Shown: positions 37,629 to 48,234 of the stretch, piece after piece | Layout of the letters: each line of letters opens with the position of its first letter | How positions within the stretch are numbered: position 1 is the stretch's first letter | Origin: an archaeon | GTDB taxonomy: Archaea > Thermoproteota > Nitrososphaeria > Nitrososphaerales > Nitrosopumilaceae | NCBI GenBank assembly: GCA_024276695.1 | Contig: JAJRWR010000014.1 | Location: forward strand, 62,001 to 126,000 | DNA: 64,000 nucleotides | Reading direction: 5' to 3' | The notes under the pieces: model-generated | What the model was told of the DNA's origin: nothing | Databases searched by the model: none | What the model saw: only the letters and a program-made list of their open reading frames with translations | Position numbers and translations under genes: made by a program

Positions 37629-38339
37629 TTAAGCGTAATCAAGATTATCTTTAATCATGCTTTGAATTTTTTCCCAGTTTTTATTTTTTTTATCATTCCA
37701 TTTCTCAAAAAATACCACATCTTTTAATTCTAGTCTTGGTAACCAACCTTTAGTTTCAAGATCTGGTTTTTCTGCAAATTCATTAACATATCCTAGACAC
37801 AAATATGCTACAGGGATAACGTGTTCTGGTAAATCTAGAGTTTCTTTTAATATCTCATTTGATAAAATACTTACCCATCCAAGACCAATTCCTTCTGTTC
37901 TAGCTGATAACCATAAATTTTGAATTGCACAACATACGCTATAGAGGCCAGCTTCTGGAATACTTGATCTACCAATTACAAATGGTCCAAATTTTGTAGG
38001 ATCATACGTTACACAAAGATTTACTGGCGATTCCAAAATACCTTCTAATTTGAATGAAAGATATTTTGATTTATTTGGTTCTTCAACTAATTGTGATGAA
38101 CGATTCTTTTCTTCCTCAAACGATTTTTTTATTTTCTTTTTTGTATCAAGATCTTTTATCAAAATAAAATTCCATGGTTGAGAAAATCCAACTGATGGTG
38201 CATGATGTGCAGCATTAAGAATTTTTGATAAAATATCATCCTCTATTAGTTTTGAGGTAAAGTGAGATCTTACATCCCTTCTTGAGTAAATTGCCTTGTA
38301 GAAGCCTCTTTTTTCTTCATCAGTAAAATTTTCTGTCAT
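37629..38339 (-). CDS. bluB: BluB-like 5,6-dimethylbenzimidazole synthase (nitroreductase family)
   Basis: AIYSRRDVRSHFTSKLIEDDILSKILNAAHHAPSVGFSQPWNFILI; GLGWVSILSNEILKETLDLPEHVIPVAYLCLGY. Confidence 0.88.
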   Translation of the reverse strand: MTENFTDEEKRGFYKAIYSRRDVRSHFTSKLIEDDILSKILNAAHHAPSVGFSQPWNFILIKDLDTKKKIKKSFEEEKNRSSQLVEEPNKSKYLSFKLEGILESPVNLCVTYDPTKFGPFVIGRSSIPEAGLYSVCCAIQNLWLSARTEGIGLGWVSILSNEILKETLDLPEHVIPVAYLCLGYVNEFAEKPDLETKGWLPRLELKDVVFFEKWNDKKNKNWEKIQSMIKDNLDYA

Positions 38340-38406
38340 CTTTTTGTACTTCTTTCTTTCTTTTGTTAAACGTTAATAATGTCAATTATTTGATTTATTT
38401 TTCAAT

Positions 38407-38480
38407 GGGCCTGTAGTCTAGCTGGTTAGGATACCGCCTCGACATGGCGGTGATCATGAGTTCGAATCTCATTAGGCCCA
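38407..38480 (+). tRNA. tRNA-Val (anticodon GAC), with C at position 33
   Basis: GGGCCTG-TA-GTCT-AGCTGGTTA-GGAT-A-CCGCC-TCGACAT-GGCGG-TGATC-ATGAG-TTCGAAT-CTCAT-TAGGCCC-A. Confidence 0.93.
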
Positions 38481-38488
38481 CTTTTTAA

Positions 38489-39007
38489 TTAATAACCTGT
38501 AGTGAAATATTTGTCAGTTTCACTCCATGAAGTTTGAGTAGTGAGCTTTCCTTCAACATAAAAACTAGCAATTTTTTCATTTATGGCATCTTCATAAAGT
38601 TCTGAATTTATTTCAGATTTACTTAGTACGAATATATTTTTCAAAGGAATTTCTGCTCCTGAAATAAACATGGCTCTTCCAGGCAGTGCAATATCTGCTG
38701 TAGAATATAATCCAGTTCCTAACAATTTACCATCTCCATACAATTGGTAATCAATAATTGAGACTGTTAACGTCTTATCACTTGGATTCTTTACTAGAAA
38801 TGTAACATCAAATTTTGCTTGATTGTCTACAGTGTTAATCTCTTTTAGTTTCACACTTGTTAATTCTATTTCAACTTGTTCAAGTTCTACATTATCTAGA
38901 CTAGCATAGAAAATAATTCCCCCCATCAATGCGAAAACTCCAACTATTGCTAGATAAACTGTCATCTTGCTCTGAAGTGCCATTTCATTGATTTCAGATT
39001 TGTACAA
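38489..39007 (-). CDS. Membrane-anchored LEA14/WHy-like protein
   Basis: N-terminal TM; AKFDVTFLVKNPSDKTLTVSIIDYQLYGDGKLLGTGLYSTADIALPGRAMFISG. Confidence 0.55.
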   Translation of the reverse strand: MYKSEINEMALQSKMTVYLAIVGVFALMGGIIFYASLDNVELEQVEIELTSVKLKEINTVDNQAKFDVTFLVKNPSDKTLTVSIIDYQLYGDGKLLGTGLYSTADIALPGRAMFISGAEIPLKNIFVLSKSEINSELYEDAINEKIASFYVEGKLTTQTSWSETDKYFTTGY

Positions 39008-39064
39008 CTAAAAAAGGTTGCCAAGATCCAAATACATAATATTTGATTCAAAATATTCTAAACT

Positions 39065-39562
39065 ATGGCTGTCATAGAACAAGCAATCATCACTTGGATT
39101 CATCTTGTCGCAGCTGCAATATGGGTAGGTGGATCCTTATTCATTGGAATTGTGTTTTCTCCACTTTTGAAAACAATGACAAATTCTGTTGAAGAAAGAA
39201 TGCAAATAATGATTCGTGTCGGAAGACGATTTAACAAAATTGCTGTTCCATCATTAATTATTCTCATGGTAACAGGATTGTATACTTCACATATTTTACT
39301 TAGTAAACCTGATCTTCTTGTCTCAACAAGCTATGGGACATTTTTAATTATCAAAATAATTCTTGTAATTGGATTAATTATTACATATGTAGTTCATGTT
39401 AGAGTAATTCGTAAAAATGTAGAAGAAAAAATAATGTCTAATCAAATGTCAGAGTCTGAAATTCAAAAATTAAGGAAAAAAATCATTATACTTGGAGAAA
39501 TTACAGTAGTTCTGTCTATAGCAATCCTATTTTTTGCGTCACTACTTGATGCTGGAGTTTGA
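39065..39562 (+). CDS. CopD-like multi-TM membrane protein
   Basis: WIHLVAAAIWVGGSLFIGIVFSPLL... four TMs. Confidence 0.7.
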   Translation: MAVIEQAIITWIHLVAAAIWVGGSLFIGIVFSPLLKTMTNSVEERMQIMIRVGRRFNKIAVPSLIILMVTGLYTSHILLSKPDLLVSTSYGTFLIIKIILVIGLIITYVVHVRVIRKNVEEKIMSNQMSESEIQKLRKKIIILGEITVVLSIAILFFASLLDAGV

Positions 39563-40564
39563 GATCCCCTCAATAATCACATCAAATCCATTTCTTGTTT
39601 TTCCAATTCCATACTTACAACCTGTAATTTTTGATGTAACAAACAAATTTGTCTCTAAATGTTTTGTAATTTTTTTAACCTGAAAAATTGTTTTTCCATT
39701 TCCTAAACTTGCAGGAACTACTAGCATATCTGCTAAATTATCATCGATAGAATAACTTTCAATAAATTCATCAATATCTAAATCAAATTCACATGTTTTA
39801 TTATTGTACAACGCATCAATTCCTATTATAGAACCATCATCAATACTGTAAATTAACAATGATGCACCTGAATCTAATGCTTCTTCTGATTTGATTTCAA
39901 CATCAACAATAAAATCTGCAGCAGTTAGTTTCTTCACAATTTCTTCAATTTTCTTCACAATTTCTTTATTTACCAATTTTGAAAATGAACAAATTAATTT
40001 TACATTATTTGTTTTTCTTTTTGAAAATGATATTGATTTTACGTTAGATGGATTAATTTGTAAATTAATTTCTCCATTACCTTTTGGATAATAACCACGT
40101 TTACATAAGCTAAATGAAAATTTTATACCAATTCTTGAATATGCTTCTCTTAGAACATATTGAACATAATCAATAGAAGGACTCCAAAGAACATCTGTAC
40201 CTCCTTTAATTTTTAAATGAAGTCTCTTTTGTGAAATAGCAACTACTGGAATTAACACTTGTAAAATTAATGAAATACTTCCTGCAGTCTTAACATCTTC
40301 TTCTAAATCTAAATTTTTAATGATGCCTGGAATAAATTTTAGTTCTGTAGATCCAATTTCTGCTCCAACAACTTTGGCATTTGCGATTTTTTTAAGAATG
40401 GTTATTGCTGTAAGATGTTGTGGTCTTAATCCAGAAATTTTTCTGTTTTTTCTAATATTTTCTAAATGAATTGGTTGTTTTGTAATACATGAAAGTGCAA
40501 TCGCTGAACGAATAATTTGTCCTCCTCCTTCTCCGTTAGCTCCATCAATTTTTAGAAAATTCAT
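39542..40564 (-). CDS. rtcA: RNA 3'-terminal phosphate cyclase
   Basis: IDGANGEGGGQIIRSAIALSCIT; LRPQHLTAI; GCKYGIGKTRNGFDVIIEG. Confidence 0.93.
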   Translation of the reverse strand: MNFLKIDGANGEGGGQIIRSAIALSCITKQPIHLENIRKNRKISGLRPQHLTAITILKKIANAKVVGAEIGSTELKFIPGIIKNLDLEEDVKTAGSISLILQVLIPVVAISQKRLHLKIKGGTDVLWSPSIDYVQYVLREAYSRIGIKFSFSLCKRGYYPKGNGEINLQINPSNVKSISFSKRKTNNVKLICSFSKLVNKEIVKKIEEIVKKLTAADFIVDVEIKSEEALDSGASLLIYSIDDGSIIGIDALYNNKTCEFDLDIDEFIESYSIDDNLADMLVVPASLGNGKTIFQVKKITKHLETNLFVTSKITGCKYGIGKTRNGFDVIIEGISNSSIK

Positions 40565-40625
40565 GTTTTTTTCTAATACCTGTTCTTTATGATAGTTTTT
40601 TAAAAAGAAATTTTCTATAGTTTGT

Positions 40626-41120
40626 ATGAATGGTTTACTGATAGGAAGATTCCAACCTTTCCACTTGGGTCATCTTGAAGCATTACAATTTGCACTATCA
40701 AAAGTTGATAAATTATGGATAGGTTTAGGCAGTTCTAATATGCCTGTAGAAAAAAATAATCCATTCACTGCAGAACAACGAAAAGAAATGATTCTATCTT
40801 CTATTGATGATTCGATGAAAGAGAGAATTTCAATTTACTTTATTCCTGATGTAGATAATCATATGAGATGGATTGAAAAAATAGATACCATTGTTCCAAA
40901 ATTTGATATAATTTTTTCAAATGATGACTTGACAAAACATCTATACTCAAAAAGAAATATTCAGGTTCTCTCTATTCCATTTCTGAATAGAGAATCATTA
41001 TCTGGAACCAATATTCGCGATCTGATTATTAACGATCAGAGATGGGAAGATTTTGTACCTAATGGCACTAGAAATTTTTTGAAAAATACTGGTGCTAAAG
41101 AACATTTGAAAAATCTCTAA
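40626..41120 (+). CDS. Nicotinamide-nucleotide adenylyltransferase
   Basis: MNGLLIGRFQPFHLGHLEAL; NPFTAEQRKEMI; SLSGTNIRDLI. Confidence 0.93.
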   Translation: MNGLLIGRFQPFHLGHLEALQFALSKVDKLWIGLGSSNMPVEKNNPFTAEQRKEMILSSIDDSMKERISIYFIPDVDNHMRWIEKIDTIVPKFDIIFSNDDLTKHLYSKRNIQVLSIPFLNRESLSGTNIRDLIINDQRWEDFVPNGTRNFLKNTGAKEHLKNL

Positions 41121-41159
41121 TTATAAATAAACCCCGAAATGTAAGCTGTTAGATAACAC

Positions 41160-42305
41160 ATGGAATATCTTTCAATGTTACCAGGTCCAACAAATGTACC
41201 TAATAGAGTAATGAGGGCAATGCTTGCACCTATTATCAATCACAGAAGTGATGATTTTGTAGAATTATACACTGATGTAGTTGCAAAAACTCAACAAGTA
41301 TTTGAAACACAAAACGATATTGTAGCATTATCTGCATCAGGAACTGGTGCAGTTGAAGCAGGAGTTGTAAATTTAGTTAAAAAAGATGATAAAGTTATCA
41401 TTCCTGTAAATGGAGAATTTAGTAGACGATTATCAGAATTAATTGAAGGTCAAGGAGGCAATGTTGTAAAACTTCAAACTCCACCAGGAGAAAATGCAAC
41501 TTTTGATCAAATTAAAGAAGCATTTGATAACAATAAAGACGTTAAAGCATTCTATGTTGTTCATAATGAAACTTCTACAGGAACAATGGTGAACTATCTT
41601 GATAAAATATCTGACTTAACATCTAGAAATGATGCATTTTATGTAGTAGATTCAGTTTCATTACTTGGCGGTGCTCCACTTCCAGTTGATAAATGGAATA
41701 TTGATGTATGTATGACTGGTGCACAAAAAGCAATTGCTGCACCTCCAGGAATTTCACCAATATCTGTTAGTGCTAAAGCCAAAAAATACATGATTGAAAA
41801 TCCACCATCTACAATGTATTTCAATTTAGCAAGATATTTCAAATTTTATGATGGAGAAAAACATACTCCTTTCACACCTGCACTTCCATTACTTTATGCA
41901 TATAGAGAAGCATTATCCATAATCTTAGAAGAAGGACTACAAAATGTCTTTAAACGCCATAAAGTTTGTTCAGATGCATTATACTCTGGATTAAGTGCGA
42001 TGGGTCTATCCCCATTTGCAAAAGAAGAAGATCGTTCAATCTCAATTATTGCATTAAATTATTTGAATGGACTTGAAGACAAAACTTTCAGAAGTACACT
42101 AGCTGATAAATTCAAAGTTTTAGTTGCTGGTGGCTTTGGTGATCTTAAAGGTAAAGTATTCAGAGTTGGATGCATGGGAGAAGTCAGTCCTTATCATGTT
42201 ATGAGAACAATCTCTGCAATTTCATCTACATTGGCAATGATGGGATATGATGTAGATGCTCAAGCAGGATTCAAAACTGCAGAAGAAAAACTAAAAGCTC
42301 TCTAA
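41160..42305 (+). CDS. Class V aminotransferase (alanine-glyoxylate/serine-pyruvate type)
   Basis: LPGPTNVPNRVMRAM; VVDSVSLLGGAPLPVDKWNIDVCMTGAQKAIAAPPGISPISVS. Confidence 0.93.
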   Translation: MEYLSMLPGPTNVPNRVMRAMLAPIINHRSDDFVELYTDVVAKTQQVFETQNDIVALSASGTGAVEAGVVNLVKKDDKVIIPVNGEFSRRLSELIEGQGGNVVKLQTPPGENATFDQIKEAFDNNKDVKAFYVVHNETSTGTMVNYLDKISDLTSRNDAFYVVDSVSLLGGAPLPVDKWNIDVCMTGAQKAIAAPPGISPISVSAKAKKYMIENPPSTMYFNLARYFKFYDGEKHTPFTPALPLLYAYREALSIILEEGLQNVFKRHKVCSDALYSGLSAMGLSPFAKEEDRSISIIALNYLNGLEDKTFRSTLADKFKVLVAGGFGDLKGKVFRVGCMGEVSPYHVMRTISAISSTLAMMGYDVDAQAGFKTAEEKLKAL

Positions 42306-42346
42306 ACCCTGTTAACTTAATATAAGGAAATTCGAGACCGATCACA

Positions 42347-43093
42347 TTGACATTTGATAAAGGATCATTAATTCTAGTTGATTATACTGCAAGAGTAAAA
42401 GATACTGAAGAGATTTTTGATACAACTATTGAAGCAGATGCAAAAAAACATTCTATTCATGAACAAAATGTCAAGTATATGCCAAAACTAGTTTCTATTG
42501 GTGAAGTCTCTTATCCTGTTCTAAAAGGACTTGATGAAGCTCTTGCAAAAACAGCAGTTGGTGATAAACTCACAGTAGAAGTTACACCAGACAAAGGTTT
42601 TGGTGAAAGAGATTCTGGAAAGGTTAGAATGATTCCTATTAGAAAACTAGGTGAAGATGCAGAAAAAGTCACAGTAGGTGATACAATTGAAGTTGATAAT
42701 AAAAGAGGAATTATTCGTTATATCGGTTCTGGCAGAGTTCAAGTAGATTACAATCACAGATATGCAGGAAAAACAATTCTGTTTGATGTCAATGTCATTA
42801 AATCACTTGATTCTCCAAGTGACAAAGTAGGTGGAATTCTCAAAAATAGATTACCTGTTGAAGATTCAAAAATTGCATTTGATTTAAAGGATAAAGAAGT
42901 TAGCATTACAATTCCTGAAGAAATTTTACGTGCTGATGGATTACAAATCATGAAACACTTTATTCAACAAGATATTTTCAAATTTGTTCCAACTCTAGAA
43001 AAAGTAAGTTTTGTTGAAACACATATCAACAAACAAACTCAGGCCAAGAAACCTGAAACAAAAGAAAAAGCTCCTGAACAAAAAACTGCTTAA
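42347..43093 (+). CDS. FKBP-type (SlyD-like) peptidyl-prolyl isomerase
   Basis: LILVDYTARVKDTEEIFDTT; VLKGLDEALAKTAVGDKLTVEVTPDKGFGERDSGKVRMIP; VDYNHRYAGKTILFDV. Confidence 0.92.
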   Translation: MTFDKGSLILVDYTARVKDTEEIFDTTIEADAKKHSIHEQNVKYMPKLVSIGEVSYPVLKGLDEALAKTAVGDKLTVEVTPDKGFGERDSGKVRMIPIRKLGEDAEKVTVGDTIEVDNKRGIIRYIGSGRVQVDYNHRYAGKTILFDVNVIKSLDSPSDKVGGILKNRLPVEDSKIAFDLKDKEVSITIPEEILRADGLQIMKHFIQQDIFKFVPTLEKVSFVETHINKQTQAKKPETKEKAPEQKTA

Positions 43094-44154
43094 ATTACTT
43101 TAACACTTTTTGCAAGATTTAGTGCTCGTCTCTCAGTCATTTTAATTTCTTTTAGAATTGTATATCTTTCTGGTCTGAGATCTTGTGCAATCATTAGAGC
43201 TTTAATTATTACATCCGGTTTAAGACCAATTTGTTTTGCAGTAGTTGGTGCTCCTACATTTTTTAATGTCTTTACAATTTTTTTCCAATCTTGCCCTTGT
43301 AGTTTTGCTATCATTATAGAACCTATTCCACATTTTTCTCCATGGAGTCCAACTCCTGGAGATAATTTATCAAATGCATGTGAAACAAGATGTTCAGCAC
43401 CAGAACATGGCCTGCTGCTTCCAGCAATACATGATGCAACTCCAGCACTGATCAATCCTTCTACAATTACTCTGGCATCTAATCCCTCTTTTGCAAATTT
43501 AGAAGAATTCTCTATTACAATTTCTGCACTCATCAAGGCTAAATCAGCTGCATATCTTCCATAGTACTCTTTCTTCTTTTTGTGACCTAATTGCCAATCT
43601 TTCACTGCTGTAATATTGGCAATAAGATCTCCACAACCACTTGCTAACAACTTTGCTGGAGCTTTTTTAATGATGTCAATATCCACAAAAACTCCCATTG
43701 GAGCAGTTGCTACTATAGAATGTGGCTTATTACTTTTAACTGATACAAATGGACTAGCCATTCCATCATGAGATGCAGCTGTTGGTAAACTTACAAATGG
43801 TTTTTCCAAATTATATGAAATTAGTTTAGCTGTGTCTACAGAACGACCACCGCCAATACCTATGATCAAATCTGAATTGTCATTTTTAACGTCTTTTTGA
43901 ATTTTATTTAATGATTTTATTTGATTATCTATTGAAGTATGCCAAATAAATCGAATTTTTTTTAGTTTTAATGATTTTTCAATTTTTTTCTTTAAATTTT
44001 TTTGAACATTTATTCCAGCTATCAAGGATACTTTTTTTGGTTTATTTAATGAATTCAGAAATTTTCCAAAATCATTGATGTTCCTTTCTCCAATCTCAAT
44101 GAGCCTAGGTAACTCCATTGTGTGTGATTGCATGCGATCTTGATTTTTTATCAT
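43090..44154 (-). CDS. egsA: sn-glycerol-1-phosphate dehydrogenase
   Basis: DLIIGIGGGRSVDTAKLISYNLEKPFVSLPTAASHDGMASPFVSV; CSGAEHLVSHAFDKLSPGVGLHGEKCGIGSIMIA. Confidence 0.92.
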   Translation of the reverse strand: MIKNQDRMQSHTMELPRLIEIGERNINDFGKFLNSLNKPKKVSLIAGINVQKNLKKKIEKSLKLKKIRFIWHTSIDNQIKSLNKIQKDVKNDNSDLIIGIGGGRSVDTAKLISYNLEKPFVSLPTAASHDGMASPFVSVKSNKPHSIVATAPMGVFVDIDIIKKAPAKLLASGCGDLIANITAVKDWQLGHKKKKEYYGRYAADLALMSAEIVIENSSKFAKEGLDARVIVEGLISAGVASCIAGSSRPCSGAEHLVSHAFDKLSPGVGLHGEKCGIGSIMIAKLQGQDWKKIVKTLKNVGAPTTAKQIGLKPDVIIKALMIAQDLRPERYTILKEIKMTERRALNLAKSVKVI

Positions 44155-44222
44155 TATTTATGATTTCAAGGGATCAAAAAGTTATTTAAAAGGGTGAGAT
44201 GCCACTTATTTTATAATCATAG

Positions 44223-44864
44223 GTGTATTTTTTGTCGAATAATGTTGAAGAAAAAATTTTACATGGGACTACCACTGTAGGTATCAAGGCTACAGATGGT
44301 ATCGTATTGTGTGCTGACATGAGAGCTAGTGCAGGCTACTTCATTGCAAATAACAATACTATGAAAATTCAACAAATTGATCAACATGCAGGACTTACCT
44401 TGGCAGGTGGTGTTGCAGATGCACAAAATATTGTAGATATTTTACGTTATCATTCTAATCTCCATAGAGTTGAAAAAGAGGGTGATATCTCAATTCATTC
44501 ACTTGCAAGACTTTGTTCTTTAATATTTCATCAAAATAGAGGATATCCATTCATGGCTGACATCTTACTTGGTGGATATGATGCAAATGGTCCTTCATTA
44601 TTTAATGTAGATATGTTTGGTTCAGTTGAAGAGAAATCATATGTTACAACTGGTAGCGGTTCTCCAGTAGCTTATGGTTTGCTTGAAGAAGAATATAGAG
44701 AAAACCTAACAGTTGAAGAAGCAAAACAAATAGCTCTACGAGCTGTTAAAGCCGCAATAGTTAGAAACATTGGTACGGGCGATGGAATTAACGTCGCAAT
44801 TATGGATAAGGACGGTTTCCGTCTATTAACCGATGAGCAAAAGAAAGCCGTCATCGAACTTTAG
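44223..44864 (+). CDS. psmB: Proteasome beta subunit
   Basis: GTTTVGIKATDGIVLCADMRASAGYFIANNNTMKIQQID; TTGSGSPVAYGLLEEEY. Confidence 0.95.
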   Translation: MYFLSNNVEEKILHGTTTVGIKATDGIVLCADMRASAGYFIANNNTMKIQQIDQHAGLTLAGGVADAQNIVDILRYHSNLHRVEKEGDISIHSLARLCSLIFHQNRGYPFMADILLGGYDANGPSLFNVDMFGSVEEKSYVTTGSGSPVAYGLLEEEYRENLTVEEAKQIALRAVKAAIVRNIGTGDGINVAIMDKDGFRLLTDEQKKAVIEL

Positions 44865-46812
44865 TGATTTAATGCAAAGAAAATATCAAGAAAAAGAATT
44901 ACCTCCTAGTAGCCAGAATATAATGGCCACCATACTGCAAAGTATACCTAAAGAGGCAAGTGTCACAAAAATAGAATATGAAGGACCAAGAATTGCACTT
45001 TACACAAATTCTCCTAGATATTTAATGGAAAACAATGATACAATTTCTAAACTTGTAAACATAATTAAAAAAAGAATTGTTATTAGAACTGATGAATCAA
45101 TTAGAAAACCTGAAGCTGAAGCTAGAAAAATTTTAGCAGACTGTGTTCCAAAAGAAGCAAATCTACAAGGAACTATTTTTGATACTACAACTGGCGAAGT
45201 ATCAGTTGAAGTAAAAAGACCGTGGTTGTTACAAAGAAATGCTAAAGAATTTAATCATGCTGAAGTTACTGAAAAGGTAGGTTGGAGATTACGTGTTAGA
45301 AAAGCCACTACCATTCCTTCACGTACGATTCAAACAATTAATGCAACACTAAAACAAGCCTCTACTGAAAGGAGTAAACAGCTTAAACAAGTAGGTGATG
45401 AAATTTTCAGACCTAGATTATCACAAAGAACTGAAGTGTCTCTTTACACACTTGGTGGATTCGGTCAAGTAGGACGATCCTCACTATTGCTATCAACTCC
45501 TGAAAGCAAGATCCTAATTGATTGTGGAATTAATCCTGGTGCACGCTCTCCTATGGATGCATTTCCAAGATTAGACTCTCTAAACATTACGTTAGATGAA
45601 CTTGATGCAATTGTTATTGGACATGCACATTTAGATCATACAGGATTTTTACCGACACTTTGTAAATATGGCTACAAGGGACCAATCTATTGTACTGAAC
45701 CAACATTACCAATGATGAATTTGATTCAATTAGATGCAATCAAAGTAGCTTCTGCTCAAGGTAGAACTCCAATTTATGCAGAACGCGATGTAAAACAGGT
45801 TATGCGACAAACAATTACTTTACCATATGGAACCGTAACTGATATTTCTCCTGACATTAAACTTGTACTTGCAAATGCAGGTCATATTTTAGGTTCTGCA
45901 TTATGCCACTTTCATATCGGAAATGGTGATCACAACTTTGTTTATTCAGGTGATATTAAATTTGGAAAAAGTATTTTGTTTGAAGCTGCTAGCTGGAATT
46001 TCCCAAGAGTAGAAACATTATTGATTGAAAGTACATATGGTCTTAAAACAGATATTCAACCAACAAGACAAGAAGTCGAATCTGCTTTCATCAATGCAGT
46101 AAACAATACTCTGGCAGATGGAGGTAAAGTTTTGATTCCAATACCCGCAGTTGGACGTGCGCAAGAAATTATGATGGTAATTGATCATTATATGAAATCG
46201 GGGGAAATGGTTGAGGCACCTGTGTTCACCGAAGGAATGATCTCAGAAGCCTCAGCAATACATGAATCCTACCCTGAATACCTTGCAAGAGAACTAAAAC
46301 AAAAGATTCTAGAAACTGACGATAATCCATTTGATTCTGAATACTTTACTAACATTGAACATGCTGATGCTAGAGAAGAACCAATGAGAGATAATTCTCC
46401 ATGTATAATCTTGGCAACATCTGGAATGCTAGAAGGTGGACCTGTTTTAGAATATTTCAAAAATATTGCGTCTGATAAAAAGAATAAAGTTCTGTTTGTT
46501 TCATATCAAGTAAATGGAACTTTGGGAAGAAGAGTTCTTGATGGTTCTAAACAAGCAACTATGTTAGGTAAAGAAGGTAAAGTTGAAGTTGTTTCAATTA
46601 ATTGTGGTGTTGAAAAGTTAGATGGTTTTAGTGGTCACAGTGATTATAATCAATTAATGTCATTTGTACAAAGACTAAGACCAAAACTTCGTCGTGTATT
46701 AGTTAATCACGGAGAACGTAGTAAATCCGAAAATCTTGCTATGAATATTAGACGAATGTATAAAGTGCCTGCACATTATCCACAAGTTCAAGAAGCAATT
46801 AAATTATTTTAG
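44833..46812 (+). CDS. KH/metallo-beta-lactamase/beta-CASP ribonuclease aCPSF1
   Basis: N-terminal KH region; GGFGQVGRSSLLLSTPESKILIDCGINPG; VIGHAHLDHTGFLP; HILGSALCHFHIGNGDHNFVYSGDIKF; GFSGHSDYNQL. Confidence 0.95.
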   Translation: MSKRKPSSNFSDLMQRKYQEKELPPSSQNIMATILQSIPKEASVTKIEYEGPRIALYTNSPRYLMENNDTISKLVNIIKKRIVIRTDESIRKPEAEARKILADCVPKEANLQGTIFDTTTGEVSVEVKRPWLLQRNAKEFNHAEVTEKVGWRLRVRKATTIPSRTIQTINATLKQASTERSKQLKQVGDEIFRPRLSQRTEVSLYTLGGFGQVGRSSLLLSTPESKILIDCGINPGARSPMDAFPRLDSLNITLDELDAIVIGHAHLDHTGFLPTLCKYGYKGPIYCTEPTLPMMNLIQLDAIKVASAQGRTPIYAERDVKQVMRQTITLPYGTVTDISPDIKLVLANAGHILGSALCHFHIGNGDHNFVYSGDIKFGKSILFEAASWNFPRVETLLIESTYGLKTDIQPTRQEVESAFINAVNNTLADGGKVLIPIPAVGRAQEIMMVIDHYMKSGEMVEAPVFTEGMISEASAIHESYPEYLARELKQKILETDDNPFDSEYFTNIEHADAREEPMRDNSPCIILATSGMLEGGPVLEYFKNIASDKKNKVLFVSYQVNGTLGRRVLDGSKQATMLGKEGKVEVVSINCGVEKLDGFSGHSDYNQLMSFVQRLRPKLRRVLVNHGERSKSENLAMNIRRMYKVPAHYPQVQEAIKLF

Positions 46813-47082
46813 ATCATATTCTGGTTTCCAGATCTTTATACTAGATGGAGCAATTATGATTCTTTCCTCACCTAATCTTGCAATTTCAGCATCTTCTGTT
46901 TTTGCAATAGAATACAATTCTTCAACTACTTTACGAAGTTGTTCCACATCTTTTTGTGCTAATGGCGTAACTCTTAGAATCAAAATCATATTTTTTTTGA
47001 TGTCTTCTTTGATAGAATGAACATCACTGATATCTCTAATTGTTATTGCCTTTAGATATGTGGAATTTTCTTGTTTTTGCAT
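46804..47082 (-). CDS. sepF: SepF-like cell division protein
   Basis: YLKAITIRDISDVHSIKEDIKKNMILILRVTPLAQKDVEQLRKVVEELYSIAKTEDAEIARLGEERIIIAPSSIKIW. Confidence 0.85.
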   Translation of the reverse strand: MQKQENSTYLKAITIRDISDVHSIKEDIKKNMILILRVTPLAQKDVEQLRKVVEELYSIAKTEDAEIARLGEERIIIAPSSIKIWKPEYDLK

Positions 47083-47155
47083 CCTTGTTGAAAATGAGAA
47101 CTACTTATTCAAAAACTCTTCCTTAGTTTTAACTAATTTTTAAAAAATTTGACGC

Positions 47156-48214
47156 CTACATTCTAAATCTAAGATAAGATTGTTCTTCTGCACATTCAGA
47201 ACTAATTTCATCAGTTGAATCTCCATTTTTAACAGAAACAATACTATGTTCAGTTTTTGGTGCATCTGAATATCTTAAAGTTACAGCTGATGCAAATTCT
47301 ACATGTGACTCTGCATTCTTACCACGTAAGATTGAAACTGGTCCAACGTAATCTTTAGCCTCAAGTAAAATATCATCAGGCAATGCTAATGCTTTAATCA
47401 TTTCATTTTCATCTTTGTTTCTTCCAACAACAAATTTTGTTTCTTCATCTAATCTAAAGTGCCTTCCAATTTTTAACAAATCAATCTCATTAATTGTTGG
47501 AGTTTCTATATGATCGAACAAATCTTTAGCTTTAATTCCAAATTGTGGTTCAGTTAACAAACAACCACCACCTGCATTTGGTGGATTTTCAATTCCATAT
47601 TCTTTAGCCATTTGCATTTGAATTTTTCTTTGTCTTCCTCTAATCATTCCAAGATTTTCTCTTTTGATCAAACCATCTTTTTCGGCATCTGATGGTGGTA
47701 ATAATCCAGCAGATAATGGCCTAACAATTTTTCCTTTCAAATTAGCTTCATTTTCAATAATATGTAATGATGGTGCATGTTGACTCATTGGACGTTGACC
47801 CAATACTTCTCCTGAAATAATAAATTCTGCACCAATTTCTTCCATGTGTTTTTTTGCTGCATCAAACATCATTGTTCTACAATCAACACACGGATTAAAT
47901 CCAGCACCAATTCCATGCTTTGGATGTTTTAACATCTCAATATATTCATCACCAAGATAAACTGTTTTTAAATTCACATCAAGATCGTCTGCCCTCTCTC
48001 TAATTTCAAAACCACATCCTCTTCCACAATCAAAATCACAAAATGGAGTTTTAATTGCAACAGCTGACACATCAAAACCCTGTTCTTGCATCATTCTAAC
48101 TGCAAGCTGACTATCTAATCCACCAGATAGTAATGCGACTACTTTCTTCTTTTCCTTTTCTTCAGTCATTGCGATCTGGCCCAATTTTCCATATACAAAC
48201 TTTACATCATACAT
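47156..48214 (-). CDS. PP-loop ATPase, tRNA-thiolation type
   Basis: VVALLSGGLDSQLAVRMM; GFNPCVDCRTMMFDAAKKHMEEIGAEFIISGEVLGQRPMSQH. Confidence 0.85.
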   Translation of the reverse strand: MYDVKFVYGKLGQIAMTEEKEKKKVVALLSGGLDSQLAVRMMQEQGFDVSAVAIKTPFCDFDCGRGCGFEIRERADDLDVNLKTVYLGDEYIEMLKHPKHGIGAGFNPCVDCRTMMFDAAKKHMEEIGAEFIISGEVLGQRPMSQHAPSLHIIENEANLKGKIVRPLSAGLLPPSDAEKDGLIKRENLGMIRGRQRKIQMQMAKEYGIENPPNAGGGCLLTEPQFGIKAKDLFDHIETPTINEIDLLKIGRHFRLDEETKFVVGRNKDENEMIKALALPDDILLEAKDYVGPVSILRGKNAESHVEFASAVTLRYSDAPKTEHSIVSVKNGDSTDEISSECAEEQSYLRFRM

Positions 48215-48234
48215 AAATTGAGAATTAGAGATAT

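Noticed and set aside
44833-44864. 32-nt overlap of psmB and aCPSF1 as possible annotation error
   Set aside because: Both frames carry sensible residues to the ends; short overlaps are common in this genome type.
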